Source of the DNA: CAVQCX01 sp963775335 | GTDB taxonomy: Bacteria > Pseudomonadota > Gammaproteobacteria > Chromatiales > Chromatiaceae | Length of the DNA: 64,000 nt | NCBI GenBank assembly: GCA_963775335.1 | Contig: CAVZIJ010000002.1 | Coordinates: forward strand, 1,116,001-1,180,000 | Direction of reading: 5' to 3' | Shown here: in pieces, positions 43,056-51,296 of the stretch | How positions within the stretch are numbered: the first letter of the stretch is position 1 | Layout: each line of letters begins with the position of its first letter | Made by a program: the position numbers and the translations under genes | Notes under the pieces: model-generated | What the model was told of the DNA's origin: nothing | What the model saw: the letters and a program-made list of their open reading frames with translations, nothing else | Database searches by the model: none

Positions 43056-44351
43056 TCAGCCCAGCATGTCGTTGACGAGGTTCTTGTACCAGCTGTAGGC
43101 GTAGACGGCCTCCTGCTTGTGGAGCGCCGCGGACTCATTCGCCGGCGTCACACCTCCAGCGCCGGGCACGGGCGCGATGGTGTTGCTCTCCTCGTCGAGC
43201 CGGTACACGTCCGCTACCGAAATGGCCCATTCCGCGGCGACGAGACTGTAGCAGGCATTGAGGTAGGACGGGGTGCCCGGCTCGCGGCCTTGGAAGGCGT
43301 CGACGATCGCGGCAGCGGCGACCTTGGCCTGAGAGCTTGCCGCATAGGCCGACTTAGGCATCTTGGAAGCGTCGCTCGCGTCGCCGAGCACATGGATCCC
43401 CCCATGGCGCTTGGACTCGAAGGTCTTCTTGTCCACGGGGCACCAGTCGCCGTCGACGAGGTCCGAGTCGAAGGCTATCCTGCCGGCCTTCTGGGCCGGG
43501 ATCAGATTCACGACATCGCCGGTAAAGTCCTCCACCGCGGCATGCAGGGTACGGGTCTTCGCGTCGATGGAGTCCACCTCGCCACCCGCAGCACCGGACA
43601 CCCAGGTAATCATGCTCTTGTCGGTGCCGTAGCCATAATAGCGGGCCCAGCCCTGAATGAAGAGGCTCTGCTTGGAGAAGGCGTCCTTGGGATCGAGGAT
43701 CAGCACCTTCGACCTCGGCTTATGGCGCTGGAAATACCAGGCGATCTGAGACGCACGCTCGTAGGGCGCCGGGGGACACTTGTACGGGTTGGGCGGCGCC
43801 ACGATGACGGCGGTACCGCCGTCCTTCATGGCCTCGAGCTGCCTGCCCAGGAGCAGCGTTTGGGGCCCCGCGTACCAGGCGTGTGGGATGGTTTCGGCGA
43901 CCTCCGGGCCGTAGCCCTTGATGGCGTCCCACTTGAAGTCGACGCCGGGCGAGACCACGCAGCGGTCGTATGTGAATTGATGTCCGCCGGCGGTCTGCAC
44001 GGTCCGCTTGTCCGGATCTATCCCGATTGCGGTGTCGTGCACCACCCTAACGCCGTGACGCTTGATTCCGACATATCCGAAGGTGATCGACTGCAGAGTG
44101 CGCTCGCCGCTCAGCACCTCGTTGCTTAGAAAGCAGGTCTGATAGCTGGGGTCGGCCTCGATCAGGATCACCTCGATGCTCGAGTCCATCTTGCGCAGAT
44201 ACTTCGCCGCCGTACAGCCCCCGACCCCACCGCCGACCACCACCACGCGGCGTTGTGCCCCAAAGGCGACATAGGGAAAGCCCGTACTCAAACCGGCCAG
44301 GGTGGCCCCGGCGGCAAGCCTGACGAAATCACGGCGATTTATGTCCGACAT
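43056..44351 (-). CDS. fccB: flavocytochrome c sulfide dehydrogenase, flavoprotein subunit (FccB-like)
   Basis: A 431-residue Tat-exported FAD protein (signal NRRDFVRLAAGATLAG). FccB oxidises sulfide to sulfur or polysulfide in the periplasm and passes electrons to FccA. The Rossmann motif is VVVVGGGVGGCTAAKYLR. The Cys that carries covalent FAD in Allochromatium is present (Cys73 in QTCFLSNEV), as are both redox cysteines (Cys192 in YKCPPAP, Cys367 in NACYSL), at offsets matching the known enzyme. It starts 12 bp after the FccA-like gene. Placement inside an Mtr-type locus is unusual. Confidence 0.92.
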   Translation of the reverse strand: MSDINRRDFVRLAAGATLAGLSTGFPYVAFGAQRRVVVVGGGVGGCTAAKYLRKMDSSIEVILIEADPSYQTCFLSNEVLSGERTLQSITFGYVGIKRHGVRVVHDTAIGIDPDKRTVQTAGGHQFTYDRCVVSPGVDFKWDAIKGYGPEVAETIPHAWYAGPQTLLLGRQLEAMKDGGTAVIVAPPNPYKCPPAPYERASQIAWYFQRHKPRSKVLILDPKDAFSKQSLFIQGWARYYGYGTDKSMITWVSGAAGGEVDSIDAKTRTLHAAVEDFTGDVVNLIPAQKAGRIAFDSDLVDGDWCPVDKKTFESKRHGGIHVLGDASDASKMPKSAYAASSQAKVAAAAIVDAFQGREPGTPSYLNACYSLVAAEWAISVADVYRLDEESNTIAPVPGAGGVTPANESAALHKQEAVYAYSWYKNLVNDMLG

Positions 44352-44363
44352 CTTGGGGGCGCC

Positions 44364-44960
44364 TCACCGCTGGCTGCCGTAGTACTGGATGAGGTCGTCC
44401 AACGCCCCCTTCCCGTGCTCCTTGACGAGCGCGTCAACCTTCGTCTTCATCTTCTCCTCATTGGGACGCTGCCCATCCAGGAACTGGTCCATGGCGATCT
44501 GCAGGTAGGGGAGCCGCTGGCCGGCCAGGATGCCTGCGCCCTTGGGATCCCTGCCCCCGTCCTGGTGGCATTTCGCGCAATAGGTCTCGTGCAGCTTTCG
44601 GCCATCGGCAGCCCGGGCGGCATCGGTCCGCTGCGGATAGCGCTCGAGCTTCTGGGCGGCGAAGAACCGCGACATCGCCTCGATCTCGTCGTCGCTGTAG
44701 CCCTTGGCGATGCGCCCCATGATGGTCGACGCGCGCTCACCGCGCTGGAAGGCCGCCATCGCCTCGGCAAACACGGTCGCGTCGGTGCCCGCGATGCTCG
44801 GGGTGGCGGGCCCGACGCTCGACCCGTCAGTACCATGGCAGCCGGCGCAGCCATAGGCCAGCATCTCGGCGGTCGGCTCGTCGGCGCTCAGCACAGGCGT
44901 CGGGGCCAAGGCAACCAAGGCAACCAAGGCCAAGGTCAGGCAGCACGTCTTGCGGTGCAT
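44364..44960 (-). CDS. fccA: diheme cytochrome c, FccA-like subunit
   Basis: A 198-residue periplasmic cytochrome with a signal peptide (ending PVLSA) and two class I haem domains, CAGCHGTDG and CAKCHQDGG. Size and layout match the cytochrome subunit of flavocytochrome c. The gene is 12 bp upstream of fccB, so the pair should form one enzyme. The mtrB-type gene ends 143 bp upstream on the same strand. Confidence 0.85.
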   Translation of the reverse strand: MHRKTCCLTLALVALVALAPTPVLSADEPTAEMLAYGCAGCHGTDGSSVGPATPSIAGTDATVFAEAMAAFQRGERASTIMGRIAKGYSDDEIEAMSRFFAAQKLERYPQRTDAARAADGRKLHETYCAKCHQDGGRDPKGAGILAGQRLPYLQIAMDQFLDGQRPNEEKMKTKVDALVKEHGKGALDDLIQYYGSQR

Positions 44961-45070
44961 AACGCTTCCTCTTGCATCCGAAAACAAGATGGTACGTCAT
45001 GCGGACCGAGGCGGGCTGCGACGACGGTCGCCGCCCTACCGTCGCTCGGCCGAGGCTGCTCCGATGGGCA

Positions 45071-45092
45071 CCCATGGCCTGCGGGGCCATGG
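45071..45092 (-). terminator. stem-loop after the MtrB-type gene
   Basis: CCCATGGCC and GGCCATGGG form a 9 bp stem with a 4-base loop 12 bp past the stop at 45104. No T-run follows on the minus strand, so it may be an mRNA-processing or attenuation structure and not a full terminator. Confidence 0.45.
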
Positions 45093-45103
45093 GCGGAGGA
45101 GGA

Positions 45104-47362
45104 TCAGAACTGGAAGCGCATGGTCGCGGAGACCAGGTTCACGTCGTAGTCCTGCTGGACGGCCTGGCGCAGCCCGATGATGCTCGGCAGACCCTGGAAA
45201 CCCTCGGCCGTGTAGTCCGCAGACTCGTTGTAGCGCTCGTGGCGATAGCCGAGCCCGAGAGAGAGCTTCTTCGTCATCTTATACTTCGCTTTGAGCTCGA
45301 CCCGGACCATGTCGTAGCTCTGGCTCGGGTAGCCCAGGGCGGGGAGCAGGTATTGGGTGAAATCCGTGGAGCCCTGATAGTTGGTCCAGACCACATCGCC
45401 CGACAGCTCGAGCTTCTTTTGCATCGTGGTCCATTTGGCCCCTACACCCGCTACATCCGTGGCGTTGTCGTTGCTCGAGGTCCAGTCGGGGAACAGTCCC
45501 CCCTGCGAGCCCGCCTGCAGGGAGCTGACGCGGTCCCAGGTGTAATAGCCATGCAGGTTCAGGTTCTCGATCGGAGCAAGAGACAGATCGAGGGTATAGG
45601 TGTGGGTCTTGGAGCTGCGCAGGCCCAGGATGTGATCCCCGGAATAGGAGTCATCCGTGCGCGCCGCCGTACCCGTGAGGGTCACGGACTCCAGCGGCGT
45701 GATCGCCACCGACCCGGTCAGCTGGTCACGGTCGCGGCCATTGAGATAGTAAAGCCGCTCCTGCCAGTTCTGGGGCGGGTAGACCGCCCAGACACGCTGG
45801 TAATCGGATCCGTCCCGGTTGCCATGGGAATACTTGACCGAGGCCTCGACCATCTCCACCGGCCTGATCTTGAGCTTCGCCCAGCCGGTGCTCTCGGTGG
45901 TCTGGTCCACCTCCTGGTACGTGCGGTCCCGCTGATCGTAGTTCAGCCCGACTTCGATGTCGGAATGCAACGGCAGCTTGTATCCCGCGCTCAGCCTGCC
46001 GAGCTTCTGGGTGAAGCCATAGGGCAGGTTGACGCGGGGATTAGCGCTGCGCGCCAGATCCGTCGTCGCGTAGTAGCGCAGGATCTGGTCGGTCTGGTTG
46101 TCCCGGTCGCTGTAGGTGAAGCTGGCATTGAGCCGCAACCTCGGCAAGGGCCGGGATGTCAGCTGCAGCTTGGCGAGCGTGCTGTTGACCTGGGCACTGA
46201 GATCGCCGGCGTCAGGGGCGATAGCCCGCTGCATCAGGCGGGTCGTGGGCGGCGTCATCCCCCCGTTGAGCATCCCAATGGTCAGGCCCCCCACCGGAAT
46301 GTACGGATTGGTGGTATAGGGCAGCAGCTGGTTGTCCTGCGTGAGCTGCCCGTACGAGAGCTGAGCAGTGACGCGGGTACGTGGCAGCAGATTGTAGCCG
46401 ACCACGGCAGTGACCTGATTGAGCTTGTTGTCGGGCGGTGTGGCCATCTCGCCGAACGCCTGAGGGGCCGAGCTCGGGGTGAAAGGGTTGCGCCAAAAGA
46501 TCGAGTTGTTGGAATCGTCGAATGACGAGCCATGGTATGCAACCCGTGCCTGTAGCTTCTGGCCCGTGTAGTTCAGGGCGAGGTCGTAATCGTCGGTCTG
46601 GTAGTCGACGGGCACAGGCAAGATCACGGTGTTGTCGAACCCGAAGGTGGCACCCTGGTCGTTGCGACCGTTCTTCGTCTCGTGGGAGTAGCCCGCGGTG
46701 ACCTCCCAATGCTGCGCCGGGATATAGGAGAACTGCGCCCCCTCCTTCTTGCGCTGGGTCTCGAGATCGACCGGCTCCCGGGTGAAGGGCAGCAGGGTCA
46801 TGCCCTGGGTAGTGGCGGCGTCCACCCACGGCAGCGGAAGGCGAAAGACATTGCCGCCGACCTGGCGGTACGGGGTCGATGTGGTGTTGTCCTCCCGGAA
46901 TGGCGTCTCGTCGTATCGGACCGAGATGCCGAACTTGCCCTGCTTGCCGCCTTCCAAGGTGGCTTCGCGGGAATCCAGCCCCAAGTTCGACGCAGACCCG
47001 CCGTAATAGACACCGCCGTCCCCCCGGTGCAAGAACTGGCCGCTGGCGTTGACTGTAGCGCCCTCGTCGGTGAGCCCCGTGTAGCGGCCGGACCCGTAGA
47101 CCATGTCCGGCGACGCGCCAAAGGGCCCGGCACCCAGGGTGTTTCCGAAGCGGCCGAACCCGATGGAGGAGCTGCCGCTCAGGTTCAGCCCGCCGGCCTC
47201 GACCCAGCCCTGGTCGCCCCGATAGTCCGCGCAGTATTTACAGGCGGGCCCCTCGTCCGCCGCGGCAGCGGACTTGTCTTTGTCCGCCGCCAGCACGGGC
47301 ATGACGCACGGGGCGGTCAGCGCCAACGCAACGGCTCGTTTTAACATCGTGTAAATGGCCAT
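45104..47362 (-). CDS. MtrB/PioB family decaheme-associated outer-membrane beta-barrel
   Basis: A 752-residue outer-membrane porin that sheaths a decaheme cytochrome. A signal peptide (about residues 1-25) is followed by the conserved N-terminal CXXC (ACKYCADY), a hallmark of MtrB. Alternating beta strands run throughout, and the chain ends in Phe (MRFQF), as barrel proteins do for Bam recognition. Shewanella MtrB has about 28 strands. ATG 47362 has AGGGAGGGGAAGT upstream. It follows the MtrA-type gene by 79 bp. Confidence 0.93.
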   Translation of the reverse strand: MAIYTMLKRAVALALTAPCVMPVLAADKDKSAAAADEGPACKYCADYRGDQGWVEAGGLNLSGSSSIGFGRFGNTLGAGPFGASPDMVYGSGRYTGLTDEGATVNASGQFLHRGDGGVYYGGSASNLGLDSREATLEGGKQGKFGISVRYDETPFREDNTTSTPYRQVGGNVFRLPLPWVDAATTQGMTLLPFTREPVDLETQRKKEGAQFSYIPAQHWEVTAGYSHETKNGRNDQGATFGFDNTVILPVPVDYQTDDYDLALNYTGQKLQARVAYHGSSFDDSNNSIFWRNPFTPSSAPQAFGEMATPPDNKLNQVTAVVGYNLLPRTRVTAQLSYGQLTQDNQLLPYTTNPYIPVGGLTIGMLNGGMTPPTTRLMQRAIAPDAGDLSAQVNSTLAKLQLTSRPLPRLRLNASFTYSDRDNQTDQILRYYATTDLARSANPRVNLPYGFTQKLGRLSAGYKLPLHSDIEVGLNYDQRDRTYQEVDQTTESTGWAKLKIRPVEMVEASVKYSHGNRDGSDYQRVWAVYPPQNWQERLYYLNGRDRDQLTGSVAITPLESVTLTGTAARTDDSYSGDHILGLRSSKTHTYTLDLSLAPIENLNLHGYYTWDRVSSLQAGSQGGLFPDWTSSNDNATDVAGVGAKWTTMQKKLELSGDVVWTNYQGSTDFTQYLLPALGYPSQSYDMVRVELKAKYKMTKKLSLGLGYRHERYNESADYTAEGFQGLPSIIGLRQAVQQDYDVNLVSATMRFQF

Positions 47363-47441
47363 ACTTCCCCTCCCTTCCACACCGCGTCTGCGGGCCATCC
47401 GCCGCCGGCTCCGGGCCGACGTTCCGCTTGGGTTGCCGTCC

Positions 47442-48473
47442 TCAGCGCTCGAGCGCCACACCTGACGGATCATTCGACCCGTGGATCTGCGAATGACAGC
47501 TGAGACAGCTCTTGATGTTCGCGTACCGGCTCGACCCGAAGGGGCGCACGGACAGCCCGTCGTAGCGCACGCTGGGATGGCCGGACTGGGAATGGCACTC
47601 CTGACAGAGCAGAGGCGGCCTTTGCTTGAGGAGCGACTCGTTGTTGGAACCGTGCGGTTCGTGACACAGCATGCAGTCCTCGGCCGCCGGCGCATGCTCC
47701 CAGAAGAACGGGCCGCGCTTGTCGGCATGACAGGAGGTGCACTTCTCCCGGGCCAGTGCCGGCACCGCTTTCAGGTCGCCGCCTTCGCCGCTGTGCGGAT
47801 CGTGGCAGGAGCTGCAGACGAGCTCGCCCTCACGCACCGGGTGGTGGTACATCTTGTCGAACTGCGCGCGCTGCGCGGTGTGGCACTTGAAGCAGACCGA
47901 CGGCTGCTCCCATCGGTCCAGGACCGGGTCGCGGGCCACGTGTATCTTGTGGCACCCGGCGCAAGGCACCTCGTTGAATTCGTGGACGCTGCCCTGCCAC
48001 TGGATGCGCTCGTGGTTCTGGTGACACTGCAGACATCGCGCATTCTGCTCCGCCGGCGGTGTCCAGGCCTTCAGGCCGAAGTCGATGATCGGCGCACGCT
48101 TCTCCCCCTTGCGCACTCGCTGGACATGGTTTCCGCCGTGGCCGTGGCAGACCTCGCACTGATGCTCCCGCCCGAAGGGCGTGCGCGGATCGGACTTCAC
48201 GGCGTGCTTGGTCTTAAAGATCGGGTAGATCGGCGGGACATTGTCTTCGTCGTGACACTTCAGGCAGGTGTCGGCACCTTTCTCTGTCAGGGGGGCTTGG
48301 GCGATCTTTTCGAGGGCCGCCTGCGCCTCCTCCGGGGTGGTCGGCAGTGCTACGCCACTGAGCTCTTCATCATCGTCCTTTGCGCCATGGGCCAGCATGG
48401 GTGCGATCCCGAGGCTGAGCACCAGCCAAAAGGCGACCGTTTTTCTGTTCTTGAGCAGCTTGTCAATGATCAT
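47442..48473 (-). CDS. DmsE/MtrA family periplasmic decaheme cytochrome c
   Basis: A 343-residue cytochrome with a signal peptide (ending MLAHG) and ten haem sites in order: CLKCH, CEVCH, CLQCH, CAGCH, CFKCH, CSSCH, CTSCH, CMLCH, CQECH, CLSCH. MtrA (333 residues) has the same count and spans the MtrB barrel as a molecular wire. Gene order lipoprotein-MtrA-MtrB here matches mtrCAB of Shewanella. ATG 48473 begins MIIDKLL; the stop lies 79 bp before the barrel gene. Confidence 0.94.
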   Translation of the reverse strand: MIIDKLLKNRKTVAFWLVLSLGIAPMLAHGAKDDDEELSGVALPTTPEEAQAALEKIAQAPLTEKGADTCLKCHDEDNVPPIYPIFKTKHAVKSDPRTPFGREHQCEVCHGHGGNHVQRVRKGEKRAPIIDFGLKAWTPPAEQNARCLQCHQNHERIQWQGSVHEFNEVPCAGCHKIHVARDPVLDRWEQPSVCFKCHTAQRAQFDKMYHHPVREGELVCSSCHDPHSGEGGDLKAVPALAREKCTSCHADKRGPFFWEHAPAAEDCMLCHEPHGSNNESLLKQRPPLLCQECHSQSGHPSVRYDGLSVRPFGSSRYANIKSCLSCHSQIHGSNDPSGVALER

Positions 48474-48573
48474 CGCATGACACTCGTACGTTTGGCTGAG
48501 CGACAGCCCGAAGACGGCCTTGCTCGGCCGGTTCCGGCAGGATCCTTCGCGAACCCAGCCCGCCCGACGCCCA

Positions 48574-50886
48574 TCAGGGCAGCGGTTGGACGGCATGAAC
48601 CACAGAGATGTCCTCTATCTCTCCCGGACCGTGGCAGCCGCCACAGGCCTCCAGCACCGTACCGATAATCACTGCCTGGGTGGCGCTGAAGCTCCCCCCA
48701 CCGGTTTGGATGATGTGCTGCTGGGTCGATGCCGAGTCGTGGCACGACGAGCACAGCGAGGCCGTCGGAGAGATCTTCAGATCGTCCGCCTGATTGGCGA
48801 GAGCGGCGTTGATCGAGGGCTGATTTCCGGCCAACGCGGGATTGGCGGTCTGCACCGTGGTGCCCAGCGCACCGTAGGGCGTGGGCAGCTGGTAGGTGCC
48901 GTCGAGATGGCAGGTGTCGCAGTTCTCTAGGACACCGGGGAAGCGCACGTCCGAAAAATCGTTGACGCTGCGACCGTAGCCCATGACCGTGATCCCCTTG
49001 GTGCGGAAACCGTGCTTGTCGGCCTCGCCCGCGTGGATGGCGTGGATCATGTTCTTGAAGTGGATGTTCTGCTCGCGCTTGCCGTCGACACCGACCGCCG
49101 CGAAGTTGTCGAAGGTGCCGTCGGCCGGCGACGTATCGATCGTGGCCGGGCGCTGGGAGATATCGGTGGCATAGGGATTGTGGCAGATCACGCAGACCTC
49201 CACGGCACCCTGACGGTTGCCACCGTGCAGGCTGAGGCGGTCGTGGCAATTGTTGCACTTCGCCAAGGAGACGATCTGCCGCCTGGGCTGCGCCACCAGA
49301 TCGGTGATGCTGAAGTATCTGAACACGTTGTCCACCGGCACCGTCTTGTAGACGCCCGGATTGTTGATCGGGTCGACGATCGCGGCCGGGTGACCCTCGA
49401 TGGCCGCCACCCCGGTACCCCTGGTGCCGGTCGGCACGGGCACGGGCGACTGCACCATGAACACCAAGCCGCCCGTATCCACGGCGCTGGTCAATGCATT
49501 GATGGAGACGGGCTGCCCTGGCGCCGGGAACGTCGTGGGAGAGCCCGTCACCGCGCCGCTGGCGTTGTTGCTGTAATCCAGGGTATCCCAGCCGAGCACC
49601 ACCGCCAGCCGAGCGCCGTTGGCGGCGGAGAACCGGGGATCGTGCAGGATGTCATAGGAAGTGCCGTTGCGCGGATCGACGACCTCGAACGTCACCTGCG
49701 GCATCTGGCCGGGCTTGGTCTGGGTCACCCCCAGGATGTTGTACTTGAACCAGCCGGCGGCGATGCGGTCGTACATCCTGTGCGCTGTCTGAATGATCTC
49801 GGGCGCAGTGCTGATGTCGGAGACGTGGCAACCGGCACAGAATCGGTTGTCACCCGGGGCAAACCCGAACTGGTGTGTGGAGAAATCCAGATCGTCGTGG
49901 CAGGCCCCGCAGGCCTGCTGGGTGGGGCGGGTCTCCCAGTTGTCGCCGTCCGGCGTCGCCGGGTTCGAACCGTCGTGGCACTTGACGCAGTTGCGATGGT
50001 CCTGGGGATATGCGACATCCGAAAAGTCATCCTTGACGTCGCCATCGCCCCAGACGGTGTAGCCCTTGGTCAGATCCTTGCCCATGTGGATCTTGTGCAC
50101 CATCACCACCATGTCCAGGTTGTTGCCGCTGTTGGCATCGGTGGTCCCGGGATTGTGGCAGGCCACACAGGTCTCGACCTCGACGCTTCGGCCCCCGTGG
50201 GCGCTCAAATGCGCATGGCAGCTGTTGCACGAGGCGGTGGTAGCAACCAGCTTGGTCTGGGTCACCGCCGCGCCGTTGGGCACGAAGTCGAAATGGGCAT
50301 TGGCGGCGATCAGCCGACCATTCGCCCCAATGAACTGGGCCTGGATGATGAGGCGGTGGGTCAACGACGGGTCATAGGTGACCCCCATGGTCTGGGCGGG
50401 CTTGGTCACGTCGGTCTGGAACTGGTAGCGATGCAGACCGCCACCCAGATTGGTGAGGATCCCGCCGCTCTCCGTGGTCGCCTGCATGTCACCCAAGGGG
50501 TCGACCGGCGTCCCGTTGGGGCCGACGCCGGCCGTCGGAATCTCCTTCTTGTTGATGTAGCTCTGCCAGCTGTCGGCGTTGCGGGGGCCATCCCCGGGCA
50601 CCAGCTTGGCCAAGCCGAAGCCCAGCGCACCCGAACTGAGCGCTGCCTGGGTGAGCGGTACGCCAACGCCGGCCTGGTCCGTCACCTGAAACTCGACGAC
50701 CGGAAGCCCGTTGTCGATGGTGGCGCTGGTAACGGTGATGTTGAGGCCGAGGCCTGGAAAGACCGGCGGCGGAGTGGCCGTGGTGCCGCCACCCCCCCCC
50801 CCGGAAGAAGACCCCTGACAGCCTGCGAGCGCCATCACAACCGCCAGGCCGGCCACCCAGTGAAACCCCAAACAACGCCCTGGCAT
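48574..50886 (-). CDS. OmcA/MtrC family decaheme outer-membrane lipoprotein
   Basis: A 770-residue lipoprotein (lipobox MALAGC) and the first structural gene of the mtr-type operon. After the lipid Cys there is a Ser/Gly linker encoded in part by an 11-G tract. Ten haem sites are seen: CNSCH, CVACH, CVKCH, CGACH, CAGCH in the first block and CNNCH, CVICH, CDTCH, CSSCH, CGGCH in the second, separated by a beta domain. No extra non-haem cysteine pair is seen in the mature chain, unlike the partner at 39970-42549. GGGGGGAAG precedes ATG 50886. Confidence 0.93.
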   Translation of the reverse strand: MPGRCLGFHWVAGLAVVMALAGCQGSSSGGGGGGTTATPPPVFPGLGLNITVTSATIDNGLPVVEFQVTDQAGVGVPLTQAALSSGALGFGLAKLVPGDGPRNADSWQSYINKKEIPTAGVGPNGTPVDPLGDMQATTESGGILTNLGGGLHRYQFQTDVTKPAQTMGVTYDPSLTHRLIIQAQFIGANGRLIAANAHFDFVPNGAAVTQTKLVATTASCNSCHAHLSAHGGRSVEVETCVACHNPGTTDANSGNNLDMVVMVHKIHMGKDLTKGYTVWGDGDVKDDFSDVAYPQDHRNCVKCHDGSNPATPDGDNWETRPTQQACGACHDDLDFSTHQFGFAPGDNRFCAGCHVSDISTAPEIIQTAHRMYDRIAAGWFKYNILGVTQTKPGQMPQVTFEVVDPRNGTSYDILHDPRFSAANGARLAVVLGWDTLDYSNNASGAVTGSPTTFPAPGQPVSINALTSAVDTGGLVFMVQSPVPVPTGTRGTGVAAIEGHPAAIVDPINNPGVYKTVPVDNVFRYFSITDLVAQPRRQIVSLAKCNNCHDRLSLHGGNRQGAVEVCVICHNPYATDISQRPATIDTSPADGTFDNFAAVGVDGKREQNIHFKNMIHAIHAGEADKHGFRTKGITVMGYGRSVNDFSDVRFPGVLENCDTCHLDGTYQLPTPYGALGTTVQTANPALAGNQPSINAALANQADDLKISPTASLCSSCHDSASTQQHIIQTGGGSFSATQAVIIGTVLEACGGCHGPGEIEDISVVHAVQPLP
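50792..50802 (-). repeat. 11-base G homopolymer in the decaheme lipoprotein gene
   Basis: The coding strand has eleven consecutive G residues within the Gly linker right after the lipobox. A one-base slip would shift the frame early in the gene, so the tract could act as a contingency switch. Confidence 0.9.
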
Positions 50887-51160
50887 ACACTTCCCCCCTC
50901 ATGGCGCCGGTCGACAGCCTGGCGTGGCCTCGGGACGGCAATCAAGAAGCACAACGGACCGACAATCGGTCGGGAGCGGCCTTCTCCGGGCCGTCCCACG
51001 AGCACTCAACCCCCCTCGGGGCGTCCTCTCGCAAGAAGCTTGAACCTTGAAGACCTGGGCAGTGATTCTCGCAGGCCGGGTCCAATGATTGTCACGAGAG
51101 CCGTAGGGCGACGCTCCCGCAAGAGCCTAACAACGGCATAAATGGAAGTGGAATTGAATT

Positions 51161-51190
51161 TTTCTAATGCCGACAGATAAAGGCTGTCAA
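51161..51190 (-). promoter_or_regulatory. candidate promoter of the mtr-type operon
   Basis: On the minus strand TTGACA (51185-51190) and TAGAAA (51161-51166) are separated by 18 bp, about 275 bp upstream of the first decaheme gene, and GCGATTGACAGCC closely matches the element at 42809-42814. It lies just after the LysR gene. The rest of 50887-51296 has no recognised gene. Confidence 0.5.
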
Positions 51191-51296
51191 TCGCGACGAG
51201 GTGCAGCGAGGGACCACAGACCTTACGGCAGCTTGCTGTCGCGCACTTTGTTCGGATGCCCATCTCGGACGCCCGGCGACGAAGGCCGGGGCGAAA

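Noticed and set aside
49968..49986. GGGTTCGAACC-like T-loop sequence suggesting a tRNA
   Set aside because: It lies inside the decaheme cytochrome coding sequence and no acceptor, D or anticodon arms can be built around it.
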